From positions 267,245,085 through 267,309,084 of the forward strand of contig JBOZIK010000001.1 of NCBI GenBank assembly GCA_051453625.1: a stretch of 64,000 nt of DNA, written 5' to 3'. Origin of the DNA: Welwitschia mirabilis. Lineage: Eukaryota > Gnetophyta > Gnetopsida > Welwitschiales. Below, in pieces: positions 12,620-21,219 of this stretch; within the stretch, counting starts at the first letter, position 1; every line of letters starts with the position of its first letter. The position numbers and the translations under genes were made by a program. A model generated the notes under the pieces. It saw only the letters and a program-made list of their open reading frames with translations, made no database searches and was not told where the DNA came from.

Positions 12620-12800
12620 TCTTGATTAATGCTATTAATTATTTATTCCAAGTGCATTGATAAAATAAGTAATGTATAGTTTCAGGACATGATTGATAGA
12701 TAAGATAATTTATTTCCACTTGAAAACCCCTCTTAAGTCATTGATCTCTAGTGAGAACTCTATGGTGATCTTTTAGCCAACAAAAAACTTTTATTTTTTT
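12620..12800 (-). pseudogene. LINE ORF2, zf-RVT (zinc-binding in reverse transcriptase) remnant
   Basis: A minus-strand frame reads SCPETIHYLFYQCTWNK. This matches the signature of the zf-RVT family, C-x-x-E-[ST]-x-x-H-L-[FL]-x-x-C, which follows reverse transcriptase in plant LINEs. Upstream, in another frame, KITIEFSLEINDLRG resembles the start of the same domain, so a frameshift separates them. The Cys and His ligands in the C-terminal part are preserved. Confidence 0.65.
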
Positions 12801-12829
12801 TAGAATTTGACCCTTTAAGTACTTCTTGT

Positions 12830-14113
12830 AGGATTTACATTTCCAATATTTCTTTAAAAGAATCTATTTGATAGAATCTGCCTAACAAATGTTTAATTTT
12901 AGAAGTTATCTTTAAGCTTTACTGAGATGCTTCCTCGGGTAGAACTCTTCATGATCAGTGATCCAATTTGGGAATTTGTAATTGAATAAATCATTGTAAG
13001 GTTGTCCTCTTTTATGCAGTCTTTTCAAAATTCTATGAGCTCTAGTAAAGATGAAATCCTTTGTTTTTTGATTCCCCCATCCTCGTAATTCTCTTGAGTA
13101 ATCTATTATCTCTAATTTGTAAAGATGAATTCAGTTTTAATATTTACCTTCAACCCATATAATTTCTTTAAGATCTTGTTGATTTTTTTAGTAATATTTC
13201 ACTTGGGTGGGACTAGAGGGGGAGGATAATGGAAGCTATATATCAAAAGAAAGATATTAAACATGAGTTTGTAGAATAATTTTTCCTTTAGATGAGATAA
13301 AATTATTTTACTAGGAGTTGCATCATCTTTGAATGGACTCAAGGATGTAATTTTAGATAAGGGTCTTATGCNNNNNNNNNNTCCTAGGTAGATATCCTAC
13401 AAGTTTCCTAGTTTTACATTTAGGATTTGGATGATTTTGCCCCCTTTAATACTATTTTTACTCAAATTGTAGATTTTTGACTAATTCCAGTTAGTGTAAA
13501 GACATATAACTAGTACAAAGATATTCGTGGAATTCTTAATATCTTTTACTTGTTGATATGAAGCCTTGGTCATAATGATAGTCTCATCTGCATAGTGATT
13601 ATTGATGAAAGTTTGACCTTTAATTATAATTCTTATAAATCCATTACTTTTTAAGAAGACCTAAAAGGCATTCATCATAAAGAGGAAAAGGTATAAGGAT
13701 TGATGGTCCCCTTGTCTTAAGCCTTGATCTACTAAAAAGAATTTTAATATATGATCGTTAACCTCCATACTAAATCCAATTGATGCCTGCATATCTATCC
13801 AAAGATTAATGATGTCTTTATGAAAACTAGTTTTCTTAAGTATACTTTCTAACACTTACCAATTAACTAAATCATAAGCTTTAGCAATATCCAATTTAGT
13901 AATAAGAAAAGAAAATTTATGTTTTTTAATAGAATGAATGATCTCAGGAGTCAAGATAATATGGTCTTAGATATACCTAGATCAGATAAAGCTGGTGTAA
14001 TTCTCTAAAATTACCTTGAGTAGCAGGTGGAAATACAACCAACTATGATTTTTTTCAAATATTCTATAAAGAACATTGTAGATACTTAATGGTCTAAAGT
14101 CCTTCAGTTTGCT
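12830..14113 (-). pseudogene. LINE ORF2 reverse transcriptase, copy A
   Basis: Conserved reverse-transcriptase blocks can be read in order on the minus strand. KLDIAKAYDLVNW (about 13,862-13,915) is the catalytic motif A with its aspartate. GLRQGDHQSLYLFLF (about 13,680-13,725) is the GLRQGDPLSPYLF block with two changes. NHYADETIIMTK (about 13,570-13,605) is the YADD motif C with the second aspartate changed to glutamate. A 64-codon open stretch spans 13,661-13,855. The altered YADD box and several stops make it non-functional. A 10-N gap interrupts at 13372-13381. It stops at gap 14114-14213. Confidence 0.8.
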
Positions 14114-14213
14114 NNNNNNNNNNNNNNNNNNNNNNNNNNNNNNNNNNNNNNNNNNNNNNNNNNNNNNNNNNNNNNNNNNNNNNNNNNNNNNNNNNNNNNN
14201 NNNNNNNNNNNNN

Positions 14214-15623
14214 TAGAATTTGATCCTTTAAATACTTCTTGTAGGATTTACATTTGTAATATTTCTTTAAAAGAATCTTTTTGATAGAATCTACCTAACA
14301 AATGTTTAATTCTAGAAGTTATCTTTGAGCTTTACTGAGATGCTTCCTCAGGTAGAACTCTTCATGATTAGTGCTCCAATTTGGGAATTTGTAATTGAAT
14401 AAATTACTCTAAGGTTGTCCTCTTTTATGTAGTCTTTTCAAAATTCTATGAGCTCTAGTAAAGATGAAATCCTTTGGTTTCTGAATCCCCCTCCTCCTAA
14501 TTCTCTTGAGTAATCTATTATCTCTAATTTATAAAGATGAATTTGATTTTAATATTTACCTTCAACTCATATAATTCCTTTAAGATCTTGTTGATTTTTT
14601 GAGTAATATTTCACTTGCGTGGGGCCAGAGGGGGAGGATAATGAAAGCTATATATCAGAAGAAAGATATTAAACATGAGTTTGTAGAATAATTTTTCCTT
14701 TGGATGGGATAAAATTATTTTACTAGAAGTTGCATCATCTTTGAATGAACTCAAGGATGAAATTTTAGGTAAGGGTTTTGTGTCAATTCTAAAGAGGAAT
14801 TCCTAGGTAGATATCCTACAAGTTTTCTAGTTTTACATTTAGGATTTGGATGATATTACCCCCTTTAATAATATTTTTACTCAAAGTGTAGATTTTTGAC
14901 TTATTTCAATTAGTGTAAAGACCTATAACTACTACAAAAATATTCATGGAATTCTTAATATCTTTTACTTGTTGATATGAAGCTTTGGTCATAATTATAG
15001 TATCATCTGCATAGTGATTATTNNNNNNNNNNATGAAAGTTTGACCTTCAATTCTAATCTTTGTAAATCCATTACTTTTTAAGAAGACCTATAAGGCATT
15101 CATCATAAAGAGGAAAATATATAAGGATTGATGGTTCCCCTATCTTAAGCCTTGATCTACTAAAAAGAATTTTAATATAGAATTATTAACCTTCATACTA
15201 AATCCAACTGATGCCTGCATATCTAGCCAAAGATTAATGATGTCTTTATAAAAACTAGTTTTCTTACGTATACTTCCTAACACTTACCAATTAACTAANN
15301 NNNNNNNNTTTTTTAATATAATGAATGATATCAGGAGTCAAGAGTATATGGTCTTAGATATACCTAGATTAGATAAAGAGTGTGTGATTCTCTAAAATTA
15401 CCTTGAGTAGCAGGTGGCAATACAGCCAACTATGATTTTTGCAAATATTCTATAAAGAACATTGTAGACACTTAAAGGTCTGAATTCCTTTAGTTTGCTG
15501 GTGTTATTCTTTTTAAAGATAAGGATAACCTAGCTCTATTCATTTCCCTAGGAATTTGCTTATTGTTAAAGACATCTTGCATAATGTCTTAAAGATTATT
15601 TTTCACTATGAAAAAGTAAGATT
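14214..15623 (-). pseudogene. LINE ORF2 reverse transcriptase, copy B
   Basis: A second version of almost the whole preceding segment (about 12,800-14,113) lies between two 100-N gaps. Here the motif C reads NHYADDTIIMTK, so both catalytic aspartates are kept, unlike copy A. The sequence after the next gap (15,724-15,763) repeats 40 bases of the end of copy A (14,074-14,113) exactly. This shows that the main contig continues across this block and that copy B is an alternate allele or paralogue wedged in. 10-N gaps lie at 15023-15032 and 15299-15308. Confidence 0.75.
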
Positions 15624-15723
15624 NNNNNNNNNNNNNNNNNNNNNNNNNNNNNNNNNNNNNNNNNNNNNNNNNNNNNNNNNNNNNNNNNNNNNNNNNNNNN
15701 NNNNNNNNNNNNNNNNNNNNNNN

Positions 15724-16137
15724 CATTGTAGATACTTAATGGTCTAAAGTCCTTCAGTTTGCTGGTTTCCTTCTTTTTAGGGATAAGGATAACCTGGCTC
15801 TATTCATTTCCCTAGGAATTTTCTTGTTGTCAAAGACATCTTGCATAATGTCCTAAAGATTATTTTTCACTATGAAAAAGTAAGATTAAAAAGTTTAACT
15901 AGCCACCCATTAGAATCGGGAGCTCTATTATTCTTTATAGACCTCACAGCTGCCAAGATGTCATTTCTACTCAAGGTTTTAATAAGCAGGAAGGTATCCT
16001 CATTAGAAATTTTCTTATTCTCTAGAATAAGACTGGGGGAAATATCATCCCATTCCCAAATTCTCATAAGATAAGCCTGTATTTCCTTAACTATGTCCTA
16101 TTCATCTTATATTATTTTGTCTCTAATGGTAAGCCTT
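15724..16137 (-). pseudogene. LINE ORF2, N-terminal reverse transcriptase region
   Basis: An open 65-codon minus-strand stretch (15,870-16,067) contains DILAAVRSIKNNRAPDSNGW. This corresponds to the block before the fingers of plant LINE reverse transcriptases, usually [EI]-x-x-A-x-x-x-M-x-x-x-K-A-P-G-P-D-G-[FW]. It directly precedes the catalytic blocks at lower coordinates. A duplicated fragment continues after gap 16138-16237. Confidence 0.75.
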
Positions 16138-16237
16138 NNNNNNNNNNNNNNNNNNNNNNNNNNNNNNNNNNNNNNNNNNNNNNNNNNNNNNNNNNNNNNN
16201 NNNNNNNNNNNNNNNNNNNNNNNNNNNNNNNNNNNNN

Positions 16238-17219
16238 TGTCCTCATTAGAAATTTTCTTATTATCTAGAATAAGACTGAGGGAAATATCATCTCATTTCC
16301 AAATTCTCATAAGATGGACCTATATTTCCTTAACTATATCCTATTCATCTTTTATTATTTTGTCTCTAAGGATAAGCCTTCTAATCCTATTACCTGATCT
16401 GTGTTGATTGACTTACTGGAAGAACAACCTAGTGCATTTATCCTCTTCCTTAAGCCATTTTATCCTTAATTATTTTGTCCAATAATTTTATTTANNNNNN
16501 NNNNNNNNNNNNNNNNNNNNNNNNNNNNNNNNNNNNNNNNNNNNNNNNNNNNNNNNNNNNNNNNNNNNNNNNNNNNNNNNNNNNNNNNNNNNNNNNNNNN
16601 NNNNNNNNNNNNNNNNNNNNNNNNNNNNNNNNNNNNNNNNNNNNNNNNNNNNNNNNNNNNNNNNNNNNNNNNNNNNNNNNNNNNNNNNNNNNNNNNNNNN
16701 NNNNNNNNNNNNNNNNNNNNNNNNNNNNNNNNNNNNNNNNNNNNNNNNNNNNNNNNNNNNNNNNNNNNNNNNNNNNNNNNNNNNNNNNNNNNNNNNNNNN
16801 NNNNNNNNNNNNNNNNNNNNNNNNNNNNNNNNNNNNNNNNNNNNNNNNNNNNNNNNNNNNNNNNNNNNNNNNNNNNNNNNNNNNNNNNNNNNNNNNNNNN
16901 NNNNNNNNNNNNNNNNNNNNNNNNNNNNNNNNNNNNNNNNNNNNNNNNNNNNNNNNNNNNNNNNNNNNNNNNNNNNNNNNNNNNNNNNNNNNNNNNNNNN
17001 NNNNNNNNNNNNNNNNNNNNNNNNNNNNNNNNNNNNNNNNNNNNNNNNNNNNNNNNNNNNNNNNNNNNNNNNNNNNNNNNNNNNNNNNNNNNNNNNNNNN
17101 NNNNNNNNNNNNNNNNNNNNNNNNNNNNNNNNNNNNNNNNNNNNNNNNNNNNNNNNNNNNNNNNNNNNNNNNNNNNNNNNNNNNNNNNNNNNNNNNNNNN
17201 NNNNNNNNNNNNNNNNNNN
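16238..17219 (-). other. LINE ORF2 linker fragment and 725-N gap
   Basis: Bases 16,238-16,400 repeat about 16,000-16,137 with small differences. The rest up to 16,494 is unrecognised, and 16,495-17,219 is unsequenced. By position this should be the region between endonuclease and reverse transcriptase. Confidence 0.5.
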
Positions 17220-17770
17220 TGGTTCTTGTTATTATTAATTAGACCTTCTAAATTTTTCATGGAGATCATGAGGCCTCTTAAATTAACTTGGGATGCATAG
17301 GTAAAAAAAATTCCATTAATGTTCTAAAATCACTATTTTCATACCATTTTTTATTTTTGTTTTCTATAAATAAGTTAAATCAATATTAAACTAATTGATA
17401 AGATTTCTTAGGATCGTTTTCTTATAGAAGAACTCTAATCCCCTACAATTCCATAAAAGACAATTCATTAAGGGTGTTTTCATCCCTTTTTGGGTGCTTA
17501 AACTTTTTTGAGCATATCTTTAATGATAGCTTTGAGNNNNNNNNNNNNNNNNNNNNNNNNNNNNNNNNNNNNNNNNNNNNNNNNNNNNNNNNNNNNNNNN
17601 NNNNNNNNNNNNNNNNNNNNNNNNNNNNNNNNNNNNTTCTTGTAGAAGAACTCTAATCCCTTGTGATTCCATAAAAGACAATTCATTAAGGGTGTTTTCA
17701 TCCCTTTTTGAGTGCTTAAACTTTTTTGAGCATATCTTTAATGATATCTTGGACTCTATTAGCCACATTC
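17220..17770 (-). pseudogene. LINE ORF2 endonuclease (exonuclease-endonuclease-phosphatase fold), N-terminal remnant
   Basis: On the minus strand an ATG near 17,701 begins MKTPLMNCLLWNHKGLEFF, resembling the opening of plant LINE ORF2 (K-x-L-x-W-N-C-R-G-L). Further on, RGLMISMKNLEGL (about 17,230-17,280) may correspond to the GG-x-x-x-x-W strand of the fold. The segment 17,430-17,536 is duplicated at 17,637-17,750 around a 100-N gap. The catalytic residues cannot be checked because most of the domain is in the gap at 16495-17219. Confidence 0.5.
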
Positions 17771-17849
17771 TCTATTATTTTTCTTTCTCAAAGGGTTCTA
17801 TTACTAGGCCTTCCTTTTGTTTGACTTTTCACATCATTAGTTTCATCAG

Positions 17850-18760
17850 TATTTGATGGTTGCTGAGGGTTTTGTTCTTCCATAATAGGTGGAAAGAAAT
17901 TGTACTCCATTTTCTATATCTTCTTCTCATTTATATCCTTGGTTTCCTTCAGGAAAAAATTAGTACTTTTCTTTGTGTTTTTCTTCCATTGCTTATGTCG
18001 ACATATGCTCTAAATATAACTGGTCTTTCCATAAAAATTATAGGTTTTTTTGCTTTTGTTTAATGTTAACTAGCCATTTTCTACATTATTCTCTTAAATA
18101 ACCCATTCTACCACAATGAGAGCATCTCTTTTTAGAAGAGACACATCTCCCCAAGATTTACCCTAATTTTCCCCAAATATTACATGATACTAGGAGGTTC
18201 TCATAAATAACTTTAAGTTCATAAGTATCCCATGTAGATCTAAATTTTATGAATTAAATTATCTTTTATGTTATCTAGACTTATTCATATACAAAATCTG
18301 GTCAGAACTAGTCTGGTCTATTTAATGGTAATCCTATCTAGCTTGATCAGTTTACCAAGCTAAGCAATAATTTTCCTTAAGAGATTTTCATCCCAAAACT
18401 CCAATGGGAACTTGTGGATACAGATCTAGAGTAGTAACCTTTTAAATAGATTTAGGTATAATTGCACCTCTGGTATCCATTTTGCTAGGGCAAGACCCCA
18501 TACCCTAAAGAACTAAGGCCCTCTTGTAATTATTTCATCCTGATCTTATTCATTATCTAACTAGAAAAATACCATCCCTTCGGGTATAGTAATAACATTA
18601 AATTCACTGACTCCTGTCCATTTAATTGCCAACCATTCTTAGATCCAATCCATCCTTGGTCTTGGGCTAGATGAAACAAACTTTTCGATTAAACTGTACT
18701 AAAGTTTCTTTTCAATCTCACAGCAAGCACTTTCATCAATATTCAAAACTAGGGATTTTC
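17850..18760 (-). pseudogene. LINE ORF1: DUF4283 domain plus mutated CCHC zinc knuckle
   Basis: On the minus strand about 18,590-18,250 reads as a DUF4283 domain with stops. Recognisable pieces are DEIITRGP, then a stop where Trp is expected, FFRVWGLALAKWIPE, and HKFPLEFWDENLLRKI. Plant LINE ORF1 proteins have GPW-x-F-x-x-x-x-x-x-L-x-x-W-x-P and LPLEFW-x-E. Downstream (about 18,125-18,075) KRCSHCGRMGYLRE-stop-C is a C-x2-C-x4-H-x4-C knuckle with His changed to Tyr. ORF1 proteins bind the element's RNA. The Trp-to-stop and His-to-Tyr changes fit cytosine deamination. Confidence 0.75.
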
Positions 18761-18779
18761 CTTCCCTAAAGAACTAAGT

Positions 18780-19021
18780 CTTCTTCATGTTGGGGCCAAC
18801 TCCTCAAGAAAAATCATAAAAATGGATCAAAACAAAGATTTTAAAATATTTTGNNNNNNNNCCATAAAAAGACTATCTAACATTCGATACTGCCTTCTAT
18901 ACTCCGTGACCAGAAACCGAAACTACCCCCGTTGATCTGCAGTTTTCTAAGTCTCACTTCCTCCTACACTTTAGATCTATCAAATCCTAGCAGAGCTTCC
19001 ATACATAGGCATCTTATCAGG
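18780..19021 (-). other. LINE 5' leader
   Basis: This is sequence between ORF1 and the right target duplication, visibly richer in G and C than the neighbourhood (for example around 18,900-18,960). It ends at 19,021, exactly where LTR sequence resumes, so the element appears complete at its 5' end. An 8-N gap lies at 18854-18861. Any internal promoter cannot be identified by eye. Confidence 0.5.
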
Positions 19022-19097
19022 ATATTTATTCATTTCATTGAAAGCTTTATATACTTATTATTTAAGTAAATAAGCTTACAAAATATGGGATATGATA
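19022..19097 (-). mobile_element. 5' LTR, right end (continuation after the LINE), with the right target duplication
   Basis: The sequence from 19,036 onward matches 2,469-2,531 and ends with GGGATATGATA, the counterpart of GGGATATAACA at 2,521-2,531. Bases 19,026-19,035 are the right copy of the LINE target duplication. The outer LTR boundary is therefore near 19,097. The element's own target duplication cannot be tested because its other end is outside the window. Confidence 0.75.
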
Positions 19098-19109
19098 CTT
19101 ACATCATTA

Positions 19110-19810
19110 AAAAATTTGTAAATAATCATCTACAACAAAAGATATCAAATTATTTTATTATTATAGATTTAAATGATAAATTATGTAACAAAGTAAACAT
19201 TCTTATTTAAGATATTTATACCATCCACAACCTTTTAAATTCTTAAAGCCTTATAAGTTATCAATATTTTGTAGTAGAAGAGCACTAACTTGTATTAATT
19301 TCAATGATTGCACTATTATAGTTTAATAAGAGTTTGATGAAGAGATTGAATGCTTAGTAGTATGCATTAATAAAAGATTAATGTTAAAAATATGATTCAT
19401 AAAAAATAACATCAATGAAAACAAATAATATAGCCTAGGAATTATGGGTGAAAAGTAAAAGAGAAAATTAAATAATAAAGTGATATAATTATGTTGAGAG
19501 CCTTACAACTTCCACAATATTATAAAGAACCTTACAACGTTGAAAAAGCCATAATCATTCCTCTACAATAAAAGAGTTTCACTTTATATCAATAAATACT
19601 TTTATTATTATAGATTAAAATGATAAATTAAGTAATAAAGTTAAAAAAATTAGTTTGAAAGACATACACCATCCATAGCCTTCCATATTCTTAGAGTCTT
19701 GTATTTCATTAATGTTTATATAGTAAAAAAGTAATACTTGATATTAATTCAAATGATTTTACTACTATTGTTTTACAAGAGATTGATTAATCAATTGAAT
19801 TTAGTTTTTA
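19110..19810. repeat. Degenerate tandem duplication, period about 460 bp
   Basis: The block around 19,120-19,370 (landmarks ATTATAGATTTAAATGATAA, then ACCATCCACAACCTT, then TGTATTAATTTCAATGAT) recurs in the same order from about 19,570 to 19,800 (ATTATAGATTAAAATGATAA, ACCATCCATAGCCTT, TGATATTAATTCAAATGAT). No gap lies between the copies, so this is likely a real, old duplication. I see no coding sequence in it. Confidence 0.55.
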
Positions 19811-20019
19811 CAATTTTAATTTTAAATTTTGCTACTTACATTTTAAATATTCTCAAAACTTTTGAATTTTATTTCTTTCCCCTCTAAAAAGTTATTTTTA
19901 AAAAAATAAAATTTAAATTAAATATTACTTTTTAAACACATTTTTCTTCCTAGACCATGAGAAAGATGAGATTACAATAGAATATTCTATCAACTAAAAC
20001 TAATAAAAAAGAAGTAAAA

Positions 20020-21010
20020 TAAATTAAAAACATTCTAAATTAATAAATTATGTGAGGATAAATTATAATAAAGATGTTGAAGAAACATTAGAACAAAATA
20101 GTCAAAAAAATATCAGAAATAAATAAAATTTATTTGTTTTAATGGTTTATATAAAGATACTTTATTAAATATAGTATATAGTTATCAAAAATTTAAATAT
20201 TATACTAATACGTATTATATTAAAAATATTATTTTTAAATATTATAACATATTAAATTAAAGGATAAAATCCTCCATATAGCATGCTAATAATCAAACTT
20301 TATAATGCTTCTTTTGAATCAACTTGTAATATTTTATGGGAAAAAAAAATTTTAAAGGAAAAATCCCCATGCAAAAATTTGTAAATAAATTCAAAATATG
20401 CATGAACTAAATATTAAGATTAATAAATAATAAATTGAAAAAATAAAAAGTAATCTATTTGAACTAATCAACTAATTAAAGATGAAAAAATTAACTAACA
20501 AATGTTTCTTTTGTAAATCTAAACCATAAACAAATAGGAAACATCATAGAATATTCTATAATATGAAATCAATTTTTAAAAAAAAAGCCTAAAATAATAA
20601 ATTTTTTTTTTAATGATTGAAAGCCTTTCTTGAGAATAAAACACATAACCACAAAGATAAGGACGTGCTACTCTATTATAAGGATTTTCCTTAGAGATAA
20701 AATTAATTATATTAAATAAATAAATTTATGTTAAAATGATATATAATAAAGTCAATATTGAAATATTAGGAGAATATAGTTAAATAAGATAAGATAAAAA
20801 TGAAATTTAATTATTCACTTAATATATGTAAAAGATACTCAATTAAATAAATTATACATTAAATTAATTAAATATTATAGTAATATAAGAAAAATATCAT
20901 AAATTATAAAATACAAACAAAAGAAAAATATCCTCCATACAACATTGTCAAGATTTAAACTTTATAATTTTTTTCCCAATCAACATGTAATAGTTGGGTA
21001 TATAAATCCT
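20020..21010. repeat. Degenerate direct repeat, offset about 670 bp
   Basis: Landmarks near 20,150 (AAAGATACT...ATTAAAT) and 20,270-20,330 (ATCCTCCATATAGCATG, then CTTTATAATGCTTC) recur near 20,830 and 20,930-20,990 (ATCCTCCATACAACATT, then CTTTATAATTTTTT) with many differences. It could be an old tandem duplication or a decayed LTR pair. No primer-binding site or protein remnant was found between the copies. Confidence 0.45.
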
Positions 21011-21219
21011 AATGGCTTATTGTATTAAAGAAGTAGTTACCAAGCCAAAGTAATATAATTATTTTATAATTGAATCTTCTAGAAAAAATCTACCTAATTT
21101 TCTATGCACATATTTTTCTTCTTCTTTACTTATTATATTCTAAGCAAGGTCCTTCTACATTTTTCATCTAGTTATATTTAATTATTATTAAAGCACATGT
21201 GGATTTTTATAGGTTAAGC

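Larger units (their letters stand above)
9945..19021 (-). mobile_element. L1-type LINE (decayed, apparently 5'-complete) inserted in the LTR
   Basis: The minus-strand order is 5' leader (about 19,021-18,780), ORF1 with DUF4283 and a zinc knuckle (about 18,700-17,850), ORF2 with endonuclease start (about 17,770), reverse transcriptase (about 16,070-12,900) and zf-RVT (about 12,800-12,620), then a 3' region ending in a short T run at 9,942-9,947, which is poly-A on the minus strand. It is bounded by the target duplication TTATTCATTT, and the empty site survives in the other LTR. The 9.1-kb span is inflated by duplicated contigs; the real element is probably 6-7 kb. Stops and frameshifts are frequent, so it is inactive. 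Confidence 0.8.
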
